Positions 29,993 to 41,506 of a DNA stretch of 64,000 nt are shown here, piece after piece. The notes below the pieces were generated by a model, which ran no database searches, had not been told where the DNA came from, and worked only from the letters and a program-made list of their open reading frames with translations. Both the position numbers and the translations under genes were made by a program. Position 1 is the first letter of the stretch; the number at the start of each line of letters is the position of its first letter. The stretch comes from SAR86 cluster bacterium (GTDB taxonomy: Bacteria; Pseudomonadota; Gammaproteobacteria; Magnimaribacterales; AG-339-G14): positions 1-64,000 of the forward strand of contig JAOIHS010000004.1 in the NCBI GenBank assembly GCA_028135785.1. The letters run 5' to 3'.

Positions 29993-30945
29993 TAATCTTC
30001 CATTTTTATTTTAATTAAAGATATTAAATCTATATCAAAGCCTATTGCATTTCGCATATTATTATCAGAGCTTTTGCTTTGATATTGTCCGCCATTAGCT
30101 ATTGCAAATCCATATTTTGAAGAATGTACCGAAAATACCAGCCCTTTATGGTAATTGTAGCCAGGGAAATCTGTCATATCAAAATGAAAATCTACATCTG
30201 AATAGTTAGCGGCTAATTCCTTAAGTTCTTCAACATTTCTTTTTGCAGTATTACTAATTTTCGTAATTTGTTCCAAACAACTTATGTCTCCATGACAGCT
30301 CATTAACTGATTCAAATCATCTTGAATTTTTTGGTTTATGTCTTTGCCTTTTAACCAGTCGTCTAAATTAGATTTAGATTTACTAGAAATTAATTTTCTC
30401 AATTGCATAATTTCTTCTTCAGCAAGAGTGCAATCATTAATTAGTTCATCAAGAGTATCTGTCATTCCAAGTGATACCGTGATCCTCTCAGAACCCCCAA
30501 CTTTAAAACTTTCTAGCAGTAGATCTATCAACTCTTTCTCTTTGTCTTTTGAGCCAAAAACCTCAACTCCTGCTTTTATTGTTACTCTTGATCTGCTGAA
30601 TGAATCCTTTCTTTTCTTAATGACCTCTCCAGAATAACAATATTTTTGAACGTTTAATTTATTACTAGCTTGATCTATTCTTGCTATCTGTTGAGAAATA
30701 TCTGGACGAATTGCTATTTCATTAGAGCTTAAATCATCGTAAAAAGTAAAAGCAGAGTTTTTTAATTCAGAGTTTACATCGCCGCCTAATGCATCAGCAT
30801 ACTCAATGATAGAGGGATAAATAAGCTGAAATTTTTTGCTTGAATACAGATCCAAAAGTGATCTTTTGAGAGATTCTAGTTCTTGAGCTCGATCCGGTAG
30901 TATGTCCTCCACGCCCTCGGGAAGATTGAAGAGGCTTTCAGTCAT
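29992..30945 (-). CDS. hisZ: ATP phosphoribosyltransferase regulatory subunit HisZ
   Basis: HisRS-like, no anticodon domain: LPEGVEDILPDRAQELESLKRSLLDLY; between hflC and purA. Confidence 0.88.
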   Translation of the reverse strand: MTESLFNLPEGVEDILPDRAQELESLKRSLLDLYSSKKFQLIYPSIIEYADALGGDVNSELKNSAFTFYDDLSSNEIAIRPDISQQIARIDQASNKLNVQKYCYSGEVIKKRKDSFSRSRVTIKAGVEVFGSKDKEKELIDLLLESFKVGGSERITVSLGMTDTLDELINDCTLAEEEIMQLRKLISSKSKSNLDDWLKGKDINQKIQDDLNQLMSCHGDISCLEQITKISNTAKRNVEELKELAANYSDVDFHFDMTDFPGYNYHKGLVFSVHSSKYGFAIANGGQYQSKSSDNNMRNAIGFDIDLISLIKIKMED

Positions 30946-30947
30946 AA

Positions 30948-31838
30948 TTATTGTTTTGGAGTTCCAACAGAGCTATCTAAATACTTGAAAAAATCACTAT
31001 CGGGATCGATTAAAAGTATGTCAGATTTATTTTGAAAGGTCGATTGATACGCCTTTAAACTTCTCGTGAACTCATAGAATTCAGCATCTTTATTAAAAGC
31101 TTTAGCATAAGTGGATGTCGCTATAGCGTCACCTTGACCTTTGGTTATCTCTGCCATCTTATAAGCATCAGCCATAATAACTGTTCTTTCTTTATCGGCA
31201 TTTGCTCTAATTTCTTCTGCCTGTTCATTTCCCTCTGCTCTTAACTCTTGCGCAAGTCTTTCTCTCTCTGTTCTCATTCGATTGTAAACGGAATCGTTTA
31301 CTTCAGACGGTAACTCTATTTTCTTCACCCTTACATCAATAACTTCAACGCCTAATTCACTTGTAGCTACTTTATTTATGTCTTCAGTTAAGGCTCTCAT
31401 AAGCTCATCTCTCTCTCCGGAGATAACTTCTATCACTGTCCTGATACCAAATTGGTTTCTTAAACCCTCATCAACACGCTGAGTTAGTAGTGTTCTCATA
31501 GCTCCTAATTGGCCGCCCGATGAAGTTATGTAAAACTGTTCGTTATCACTTATCTTCCACTTCACGAAAGAATCAACAATCAATCTTTTCTTTTCTTGAG
31601 TGTAATAAGGCTGAGGGACAGCATCCAGGGTTAAAACTCTAGAGTCAAACTTCTTCACTGTATTAAGTACTGGGATTTTAAAGTGCAATCCAGACTCAAT
31701 TTTTGGGTCGATAATTTCACCGAACCTTAAAAGAATGCCAGTTTGTTTATCATTAATAATATAAATACTGTTTGCCAAGACAACTATTACTAGAAGAGAA
31801 ATTATTATGAAGCTTGTTCTAAAAGTTTTCATTATCAA
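30948..31838 (-). CDS. hflC: FtsH protease modulator HflC
   Basis: SPFH family, IINDKQTGILLRFGEI, upstream HflK. Confidence 0.94.
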   Translation of the reverse strand: MIMKTFRTSFIIISLLVIVVLANSIYIINDKQTGILLRFGEIIDPKIESGLHFKIPVLNTVKKFDSRVLTLDAVPQPYYTQEKKRLIVDSFVKWKISDNEQFYITSSGGQLGAMRTLLTQRVDEGLRNQFGIRTVIEVISGERDELMRALTEDINKVATSELGVEVIDVRVKKIELPSEVNDSVYNRMRTERERLAQELRAEGNEQAEEIRANADKERTVIMADAYKMAEITKGQGDAIATSTYAKAFNKDAEFYEFTRSLKAYQSTFQNKSDILLIDPDSDFFKYLDSSVGTPKQ

Positions 31839-32984
31839 TTATCTCCTTTCCTGTCTTTTTCTAATTTCTTCAATTACTTGATCTGTTAAGTTTTGGATAC
31901 CTGACCCAGATAAATTGTTGGTTGAATCAGCAGTTTGTGATTCAGAGTTATTTCTAGCAATTGAAGCTGCTGCAATCTGATCTAATGGAAGATACATAAT
32001 ATTATTACCATCCTTAACATCAATCATAACTTTGGAACTGTTACTCATTACAGATTGAAGAGCATCTATATATAAACGTTTTCTAGTTACGCTTGGTGCT
32101 TTATTATATTCTTTAAGTAACTGGTCAAATCTTGTTGCCTCACCTTGTGCCTCTGCAATAACCTTTGCCTTGTAACCTTCCGCATCCTGAATGGCTCTTT
32201 TGGCTGCTCCACGAGCAATCGGTACAACCTCATTGGCATATGTTTCTGCTTCGTTTCTCAACGTAACTTCATCTTCTCTTGCCTTCACAACATCGTCAAA
32301 GGCTGCCTTAACAGCATCCGGTGGTCTAGATTCTCTAATGCTCACTGTTACCACCTCTATACCGGTCTGATATGAATCTAATCTATCTTGAAGTCTTCCT
32401 CTAACATCAAAAGCTATTTGTTCTCTTCCGGTGGTCAAAACATCATCCATCGTATTGCTTCCTACTACGTGCCTTAAAGAAGACTCAGACGCTTGAGCAA
32501 TACTGTCTTCAGGAGATGCAGCCTCCAAAAGATAGAAAACTGGATTAGACTTCTTATATTGAACTGCTACTTCCACGTTAACTATGTTTTCGTCTTTAGT
32601 TAAAATTGAAGAATTAGTAGTGTGGGTGTAAAGCCTTTCAGTATTTACAATGAATCTGTTATCAACAAATGGTGGGTTCCAGTGAATTCCAGGACCTTTG
32701 GTTGTAGCATATTTTCCAAATCTAAGGACTACTGCTTCCTCTTGAGCATCGACGGTATATATTCCAAAGACTCCGTATAAAAGAGCCAAAACCATTAGTC
32801 CAGTGGGAAGTATTTTTTTAAAAGATGGTCCTTTGCCAGAACCTGAACCAGATCCACCACTGCCACCTAAAAAAGACCCTATTAGGGCTTTAAATTTTTT
32901 AATTGCTTCGTCGATATCTGGAGCGTCATTTCTATTGCCCCAAGGATCTCTCGAACCGTTATTTCCGTTATCATTCCAAGACAT
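31839..32984 (-). CDS. hflK: FtsH protease modulator HflK
   Basis: MSWNDNGNNGSRDPWG N-terminus, SPFH domain, TVDAQEEAVVLRFGKY; start at 32984 rather than the ORF start 33074. Confidence 0.94.
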   Translation of the reverse strand: MSWNDNGNNGSRDPWGNRNDAPDIDEAIKKFKALIGSFLGGSGGSGSGSGKGPSFKKILPTGLMVLALLYGVFGIYTVDAQEEAVVLRFGKYATTKGPGIHWNPPFVDNRFIVNTERLYTHTTNSSILTKDENIVNVEVAVQYKKSNPVFYLLEAASPEDSIAQASESSLRHVVGSNTMDDVLTTGREQIAFDVRGRLQDRLDSYQTGIEVVTVSIRESRPPDAVKAAFDDVVKAREDEVTLRNEAETYANEVVPIARGAAKRAIQDAEGYKAKVIAEAQGEATRFDQLLKEYNKAPSVTRKRLYIDALQSVMSNSSKVMIDVKDGNNIMYLPLDQIAAASIARNNSESQTADSTNNLSGSGIQNLTDQVIEEIRKRQERR

Positions 32985-33028
32985 GGGAGCTATTCTAAAT
33001 CTTTCGCGAGAAGAATGGAACTGAACTG

Positions 33029-33946
33029 TTACAAATAAGACAGAATTTTTATAATGATATTCGATTGGTTGCAAAAAAAGGTCTCAGTCGGATTTAATTT
33101 ATTGAGCCAAGTCATCTGTCTTTTAGCTAATTGATAGTTTGCATCGGTTGCCCTTTCGATCATTTCAGCTCTCGATAAATTATTTTCTAGAAACTCAACA
33201 ACCTGCTTGTATCCCACTGCTTTTAATACGGGTATATCTTTTGAAAATTTATTCATCAACATTTCCGTCTCTTCAATTAATCCTGCAGAAATCATATTTT
33301 CAAATCTAATTTTTAAATCGCCCTTAAATTTTTTTCGATCTTCGGGAATGATTGCAAATGATAAGAATTTTCTTTCGCCAAGAATATCTTTGGGCCTGCT
33401 TGCATTCAATTGATCCATCGATTTACCTGTAATTAAAAAAATCTCTAAAGCTCTTTTTATTCTCTGCTTATCATTTTCGTGAATTCTTGCTGCCGAAACA
33501 GGATCTACTTTTTTCAATTCGGTATAAAGATATTTCAGCCCTAATTTATTTTCTTGTTGATCTAATTTTTTTCTTATTTTTGAATCTTGTTCTGGAAGGT
33601 TCGTTAGGCCATTAAAAAGACTATAAAAGTACATCATAGTGCCGCCTACCAAAATACTATTTTTATTTTGATGATCATTTTTTGAAATTATCTTAAGGAC
33701 ATCTTTCTTGAAGCTGCCTACTGAATAAGTTTTATCTGGTTCAATACAATCTAACAAATGGTGAGGATATTTTTCTAAAATCTTTTTTTCTGGCTTATTG
33801 CTACCGATGCTTGCTTGTTTATAAACCTGAACTGAGTCGACACTAATTATTTCTGCTGAGAAATTTTTTACTAACTCTATAGCGATAGCTGTTTTTCCAG
33901 AATTGGTAGGTCCATAGATTGAAATAATTGGGTTTAATTTTGACAC
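33029..33946 (-). CDS. miaA: tRNA dimethylallyltransferase
   Basis: ISIYGPTNSGKTAIAIEL, SVDSVQVYKQASIGSNKP, YKQVVEFLE. Confidence 0.95.
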   Translation of the reverse strand: MSKLNPIISIYGPTNSGKTAIAIELVKNFSAEIISVDSVQVYKQASIGSNKPEKKILEKYPHHLLDCIEPDKTYSVGSFKKDVLKIISKNDHQNKNSILVGGTMMYFYSLFNGLTNLPEQDSKIRKKLDQQENKLGLKYLYTELKKVDPVSAARIHENDKQRIKRALEIFLITGKSMDQLNASRPKDILGERKFLSFAIIPEDRKKFKGDLKIRFENMISAGLIEETEMLMNKFSKDIPVLKAVGYKQVVEFLENNLSRAEMIERATDANYQLAKRQMTWLNKLNPTETFFCNQSNIIIKILSYL

Positions 33947-34034
33947 AGTGAAAATTCTTGAGTTTTAAATATTAAATGTTAATTTAACTACATATTAATA
34001 TAAAAAATTAAAAACATATGTCAGGGAGAATAAT

Positions 34035-36020
<1,986 letters not shown>

Positions 36021-36058
36021 TTATATTACTCCTTTACAAAGACCCTTTCAAAGAATTG

Positions 36059-37324
36059 TTACTTTTTAAGAATATTATTTATTTTTTCTACAGATCTTTT
36101 AACTGAACCTTTTTTTGAGGAAAGATAAGCTTTACCTTTTATCTTAAGCTCACTCGAAGAAGGATCTAATAATTGATTTTTCCAAATCAAAGAAATTTGT
36201 TCTACTGTTTCGCCTTGCTTTAATATATCTAAATCTAAAAGTTCTGCTGCGATTCCTTTAAAGTTAAATGTGCTTTTTCCTGATGATAGTGGCAATCCAT
36301 ATTTAACGGGTTCTAAAAAGTTTTGACCCCCATGGGGAATTAGCGTGCCTCCAATAAAAGCCAAGTCAGCAATTGAAAAAAGTGAATCTAAATGCCCAAT
36401 TTGATTAACCACAGAAATATTATTTTTCAAATCAAGTATGTTTTGATTGTCAGTTTCTAAAAATGAAAAATCTATGTCGCTTTCTTCTATTATCTTCCCG
36501 ACTTCGTTCGCTCTATGAGGATGTCTTGGAACCAAAATTAAATGGCAAGAATCATCGTCTAAGTTTTTAAAACATTCTAAAAGAATATTCTCTTCAAGAG
36601 GATGTGTACTAGCGCAAACAATTAATTTTTTGTCGATAAGAGCGTCTGCGTCAACCTTAAAAGATAACCCTGGCAAAGTTTCATTTGCTGCATCAAACTT
36701 CAATGAAAAATCATAAAAAGTTTTTTCTTTTTCAGCGCCCAATTTCATAAAATTATTTTTATCTTCTTGGCTTTGGGCGATTATCAAGTTAATTTTAGAA
36801 AATAATTTTTTGGCAAATTTAGATAGTTTTAAATATTTTTTTGTAGATGAATTGGACAATCTTCCATTTAATAAAATAGAAGGAATATTTCTTTTTGAAC
36901 ATTGTTCAATCATATTTGGCCAAATTTCTGTATCAATTAAAATCATGCAAATTGGATTCCAGGAATTAATAAATTTTTGAACACTAAAAAATAAATCAAA
37001 AGGTATATATTGATGATTCAAAGAATCCCCGTAAATCTTTTTCAACCTGTGAGAGCCTGTTACGGTAGTGGTTGTAACTAAGATATTTTTTTCTGGGTAT
37101 TTTTCCTTCAACTCCTCAATAAGACTAAGAGAAGTATTTACTTCTCCAACCGATACAGCATGAATCCAAATAGAATATTTTTCTGAATCGTTTATTTTTT
37201 TTGGCAAAAACCCAAATCTTTCCTTCACTCTATAAATTTCTTCTTTAGAAAACTCTTTTTTTGAGAAAACTTTTAATAGCGCAAAAGGCAAATATAGAAA
37301 AGTTATTAAATTATATAAAATCAT
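36059..37324 (-). CDS. waaA: 3-deoxy-D-manno-octulosonic acid transferase WaaA (KdtA)
   Basis: SIWIHAVSVGEVNTSLSLIEEL, DTEIWPNMIEQCSKRNIPSILLNGRLS, LAFIGGTLIPHGGQNFLEPVKYGLP. Confidence 0.93.
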   Translation of the reverse strand: MILYNLITFLYLPFALLKVFSKKEFSKEEIYRVKERFGFLPKKINDSEKYSIWIHAVSVGEVNTSLSLIEELKEKYPEKNILVTTTTVTGSHRLKKIYGDSLNHQYIPFDLFFSVQKFINSWNPICMILIDTEIWPNMIEQCSKRNIPSILLNGRLSNSSTKKYLKLSKFAKKLFSKINLIIAQSQEDKNNFMKLGAEKEKTFYDFSLKFDAANETLPGLSFKVDADALIDKKLIVCASTHPLEENILLECFKNLDDDSCHLILVPRHPHRANEVGKIIEESDIDFSFLETDNQNILDLKNNISVVNQIGHLDSLFSIADLAFIGGTLIPHGGQNFLEPVKYGLPLSSGKSTFNFKGIAAELLDLDILKQGETVEQISLIWKNQLLDPSSSELKIKGKAYLSSKKGSVKRSVEKINNILKK

Positions 37325-37401
37325 TTTTTAGTCTGGTTTAAATGATTTTAGACTAAATGACTTGAAGTGATAAACCGTGAAGTCTAATGTAGGCACTTAA
37401 C

Positions 37402-38298
37402 ATGAAATTTATTGAATTTTTTATAACTATTTTTCTAAAGATTATTAGCTTCCTTCCACAAAGGTTGCAGTATTTTATTGGGAGATTTATAGGCTCTATC
37501 CTTTATAAATTTCTTACCGAGAGAAAAGGAATTGCCAGATGGAATTTAAAAAAATGTTTTCCAGAATTCTCTTTGGAGCAAATTGAGGAAATTTTGAAGA
37601 CAAATTTTAATCGTTTAGGAGAATCTATCTTTGAATTTTTGAGTGCCTTCTGGGCTTCTGACAAGAAGATTAAAAAATTAATAATTAATTTTGATGAAAT
37701 TAAAAATACTGCTGATAATTTAGATCAAAAAAGAGGAAAATTAATTTTACTTTTGCATACTGTTAATGTTGATATGGCAGCTAGAGCCTCGTCCTTATTC
37801 TTACCTGTATCTGGAATGGCAAAGGTACAGAGTATTAAAATATTGGATAATCTGCTTAACGCAAGCAGAGAAAAATTCTGTGAAAGAATTTTTAGACCTC
37901 ATGAAGGGAGTGATTTTTTATCTTTCTTGAAAAATGGAAAAGCCAATTTATATGCACCGGATCAAGATTATGGTTATCAACATTCCTTATTCGTTAATTT
38001 TTTTGGACATAAAGCACTTACTGTTAAATTTCCCTCTATTCTTGTAGAGAGAACAAATTGCGAAGTTCTATTATTTACGCTCGATAAGAAAGGAAATTCT
38101 TATGAAGCGTCTTTAGAAAAATTAGATCTAGATGGAAAAGATATTGAAACAGACTTAATAAAAATAAATTCTGCTGCAGAAAACTATATTCGAAAGTGCC
38201 CTGATAATTATTTATGGATGCACAGAAGATTTAAAAATAGGCCGGAAGGTGAAAAGTCTTTTTATCCTAAAAATTTGTTACGAAATAGGTCTGGTTAA
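37402..38298 (+). CDS. Lipid A acyltransferase, LpxL/HtrB family
   Basis: Lysophospholipid acyltransferase-like; ARWNLKKCFPEFS, LLLHTVNVDM (H-x-N-x-D), YAPDQDYG, WMHRRFKNRPEGE. Confidence 0.85.
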   Translation: MKFIEFFITIFLKIISFLPQRLQYFIGRFIGSILYKFLTERKGIARWNLKKCFPEFSLEQIEEILKTNFNRLGESIFEFLSAFWASDKKIKKLIINFDEIKNTADNLDQKRGKLILLLHTVNVDMAARASSLFLPVSGMAKVQSIKILDNLLNASREKFCERIFRPHEGSDFLSFLKNGKANLYAPDQDYGYQHSLFVNFFGHKALTVKFPSILVERTNCEVLLFTLDKKGNSYEASLEKLDLDGKDIETDLIKINSAAENYIRKCPDNYLWMHRRFKNRPEGEKSFYPKNLLRNRSG

Positions 38299-39126
38299 GC
38301 AAATATTATCTATTAGACGAACCCCTTCATAGTTAATAGCCACTGCAATAAGAATTTCTTTATCACCTTCCTTTAGGCTTTCAAGAGAAGAAGCATTTAG
38401 CAATTCTAAGTAATCAACTTCAAAACCCTCTTCGGAATATTTTGTTTGATAAAAATCTTTAATAATCTTGATGTGCTCAAGAAATTTATGATTACCTCGA
38501 TCAAAGTCGAGAATTTGTTCTGCTATTTCTTTTAAGTGAAAATAAATTTTAGCGGCTTTTACTTTTCTTGGTTCAGAAAGAAAATTATTTCTCGATGAAA
38601 GCGCCAAGCCATTTTTATCTCTTACAATGGGATGAACTATCAATTGTGTAATCGAATTTATTTTTTTTAAATGCTCCTTAATTATTAATTGTTGTTGGAA
38701 ATCTTTTTGACCAAAGATACAGAAATCGGGTTTTATAACTTCAATAAATCTATTCACTATAGTCAAGACTCCATCAAAATGTCCCGGCCTACTTTTGCCG
38801 CATAAAACGTCATTTAAAGGGGCTTCTAGGTTTTTTATGTCTAGCAAAAGTTCTTTGTCATCGGGAATAAAAACAAAATCACATTGTTCTTTCCTGAGAA
38901 GATCTAAATCTTTTTCTAAAGTCCTTGGATACTTCGAAAAATCTTCGCTCGGGCCAAACTGAAGTGGATTAATAAAAATACTTACGATAGTTGAAAGATT
39001 TAATTTTTTAGCGTGCCTTATTAAGCTGAGATGTCCCTCATGTAAATTTCCCATTGTGGGAATTAATGCCAACGGCTCTCTGGGTTTGATTGAATTTAAT
39101 TTATTAAAGTTTTCTATAGTCTCCAC
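38278..39126 (-). CDS. panC: Pantothenate synthetase
   Basis: IPTMGNLHEGHLSLI, SIFINPLQFGPSEDFSKYPRT, FGQKDFQQ, LALSSRNNFLS. Confidence 0.95.
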   Translation of the reverse strand: METIENFNKLNSIKPREPLALIPTMGNLHEGHLSLIRHAKKLNLSTIVSIFINPLQFGPSEDFSKYPRTLEKDLDLLRKEQCDFVFIPDDKELLLDIKNLEAPLNDVLCGKSRPGHFDGVLTIVNRFIEVIKPDFCIFGQKDFQQQLIIKEHLKKINSITQLIVHPIVRDKNGLALSSRNNFLSEPRKVKAAKIYFHLKEIAEQILDFDRGNHKFLEHIKIIKDFYQTKYSEEGFEVDYLELLNASSLESLKEGDKEILIAVAINYEGVRLIDNICLTRPIS

Positions 39127-39941
39127 TATTCAAACCAATGTTCTTGAGCGGGAAATTCTGAAAATTTAACTGCGTTAACATATGCGGTTAATGCTCCCGC
39201 AATAGAATTATTATCTTCTAAAAAATTTTTTATGAATTTTGGTGGTTTTTCTAAACACGATACGCCTAATAAATCATGAACCACCATTATCTGTCCGTCT
39301 GTATATGCTCCGGCACCAATACCAATTGTTGGTATAGACAATGCATCAGTTATTTTTTTTGTTAAATCTATGGGAATACATTCCAACAATAGTAATTCGG
39401 CTCCCGCGTTTTCCAGGCTCTTTGCTTCGTCTATCATTTTAGAGTGTGAAGACGGATCTCTGCCTTGAACAAAGAAACCGCCAATTCTATTTATCGATTG
39501 AGGAGTTAAGCCCATATGCGCGCAGACTGGTATTCCTCTCTGAGACAATAGCTCTGTAGTTTTAAGAATAACTTCACCACCTTCAACTTTTACTGAATTT
39601 GCCCCAGCTTGCATTAGCCTTGTGGCATTCTCATAAGCTAGTTGTTCTGTTGCGTAGCTCATAAAAGGCATATCTGCCATTAAGTGAGCCCCTTTGTTTC
39701 CGCTTTTCACACATCTGAGATGATACAAAATATCTTCCATTGAGACAGGCACTGTAGAATCATGACCTTGAATAACCATCCCCAAGCTATCGCCAACCAG
39801 GATTATCTCTACTCCAGCATCGCACATCATTGAACTAATTGTTGCTTCGTAGGACGTTAGCGCTGCAAACTTTTCCCCTTTTGCTTTGTGGTTTCTAATA
39901 GTTTGAAGAGAAATTGGTTTTGTCGAGGGTTGAATAGACAT
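39126..39941 (-). CDS. panB: 3-methyl-2-oxobutanoate hydroxymethyltransferase
   Basis: LTSYEATISSMMCDAGVEIILVGDSLGMVIQGHDSTVPVSMEDILYH. Confidence 0.96.
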   Translation of the reverse strand: MSIQPSTKPISLQTIRNHKAKGEKFAALTSYEATISSMMCDAGVEIILVGDSLGMVIQGHDSTVPVSMEDILYHLRCVKSGNKGAHLMADMPFMSYATEQLAYENATRLMQAGANSVKVEGGEVILKTTELLSQRGIPVCAHMGLTPQSINRIGGFFVQGRDPSSHSKMIDEAKSLENAGAELLLLECIPIDLTKKITDALSIPTIGIGAGAYTDGQIMVVHDLLGVSCLEKPPKFIKNFLEDNNSIAGALTAYVNAVKFSEFPAQEHWFE

Positions 39942-39989
39942 CTTTTAGAAAGAATATTAGCTTTTTTTATTAAATTAAGTAATGAAAAG

Positions 39990-40874
39990 TTAATCTAAAA
40001 AATTATAAATTTTTGAAGACACTATGGAAGCATTTTCTATGGGTAGAAAATGCGAGCCACTTAGTTCTTCTATCTTAAATTTAATATTGTTATCTAAAGA
40101 CTCTTTAGCTTCATCTGAGAAAGTTGATGTCTCAGATGATCCTCGCAAAATATATGTTGGTATGTTCAATTTTTTTAAGTACTTATATGTATCATAAGAG
40201 ACTGTTTGAAAAGTTTTTGCTTCCCATACGGGATCGCAAGTTAAAAGCATTTTTTCATCGACATTTTTTAACCCACCTTGTAAATAGTTTTCTAAGGACT
40301 CTTTTGGCCAATTTGTAAAAATTGCTCTTCCTGTAAAATGATCTATGGCATTCTCAAAGCTTTCGAAAGAACTCCTTCGTTTGGCTGCGCTTAAGGATAT
40401 ATCTGAAGATTCACCTATTTTAAAGAATCTTTGATACTTTAAGGTGAGAGTTTCACTTGGTTTGTAAAACAATACCGGCTCGATCATTACTAAATTTTTA
40501 ATATTTTTTCTCTTATTAGAAATATTAGCAGCAACAATTGCTCCCATTGAATGACCCATTACATCGCACGCTTTGACTTTTAATTCATCAATAAAGGAAA
40601 TTGCATCTTTCGCGTAAGTATTCCAAGACCTTAGTTTTTTATAGTTTGCTTTCGCCTTAGAAAGACCGTGACCTCTTTGATCTAAAAAATATATAGATCT
40701 ATCGCCATTAAACTTTTTAAAAAGATCAGACAAGAAATCTATATAAGTAGATGCATTTAATCCTGTTGCATGAAGAAATATAATAGGATTCTCTGGAGAT
40801 TTTGAATTGAAGGACAGATAAGAGAAGTTTTCTCCTTTAATAATTATTTCTTTTCTTTCGGCTTTTAAATTCAT
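39990..40874 (-). CDS. Alpha/beta hydrolase
   Basis: IIFLHATGLNASTY, DQRGHGLS, VMGHSMGAIVAANIS; probable start MNLKAERKE at 40874 (ORF opens at 40907). Confidence 0.88.
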   Translation of the reverse strand: MNLKAERKEIIIKGENFSYLSFNSKSPENPIIFLHATGLNASTYIDFLSDLFKKFNGDRSIYFLDQRGHGLSKAKANYKKLRSWNTYAKDAISFIDELKVKACDVMGHSMGAIVAANISNKRKNIKNLVMIEPVLFYKPSETLTLKYQRFFKIGESSDISLSAAKRRSSFESFENAIDHFTGRAIFTNWPKESLENYLQGGLKNVDEKMLLTCDPVWEAKTFQTVSYDTYKYLKKLNIPTYILRGSSETSTFSDEAKESLDNNIKFKIEELSGSHFLPIENASIVSSKIYNFLD

Positions 40875-40897
40875 TGCTGTTAATCTATATTTAAATA

Positions 40898-41506
40898 ATG
40901 GCGTCATTAAACACTGTTAAGGGTTTCCTTGACAATTCTGAAGCAAAAAAACTTGCTGATCTAATCAATCAAACTGCTAGTTTAGGTCCTGGACTTGAGA
41001 TCGGAAGTTATTGCGGAAAGTCTGCATTAATATTTGGAGAGGCATGCAAAAAAAATAATTCTGTTTTTTTCACTGTTGATCATCACACTGGCTCTGAAGA
41101 ACATCAGGTTGGAGAAGAATATCATGATCCGGATTTATACGATCCAAGATTAAAAAAATTTAATACTCTTCCTGAATTATTGAAGAATATAAATAAATCT
41201 CCTTTTCAAAATAATATTATTCCTATAGTTGGCGACTCAGCTAGAATTGCAGAAAAATGGAAAACTCCTTTAGGACTGCTATTTATAGATGGAGGTCATA
41301 GTATGGAAGCTGCTTTAAATGACTATCATGGATGGAATGAATTCATTTTGCCTGGAGGCCTGTTAGCGATTCACGATGTATTTCCTGATCCAAAGGATGG
41401 AGGAAGACCGCCTTATGAAATCTATTGTCTCGCCAAAAAATCAGGCAATTATGTAGAAATAGAAATGGTTCAATCTTTAGCTATTCTAAAAAAAGTTATT
41501 CGTTGA
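40898..41506 (+). CDS. Class I SAM-dependent methyltransferase (Methyltransf_24-like)
   Basis: GLEIGSYCGKSALIFGEA, LLFIDGGHSMEAALNDYHGWNEFILPGGLLAIHDVF. Confidence 0.75.
   Translation: MASLNTVKGFLDNSEAKKLADLINQTASLGPGLEIGSYCGKSALIFGEACKKNNSVFFTVDHHTGSEEHQVGEEYHDPDLYDPRLKKFNTLPELLKNINKSPFQNNIIPIVGDSARIAEKWKTPLGLLFIDGGHSMEAALNDYHGWNEFILPGGLLAIHDVFPDPKDGGRPPYEIYCLAKKSGNYVEIEMVQSLAILKKVIR

Noticed and set aside
32145-32375. Cys-rich plus-strand 76-aa ORF in hflK
   Set aside because: Mirror of the hflK reading frame; considered as a small Cys-rich peptide but unsupported.
32985-33074. Apparent 46-bp overlap of hflK with miaA in the ORF track
   Set aside because: Caused by an upstream Met; the conserved HflK start MSWNDNGNNGSRDPWG is at 32984, so no real overlap.
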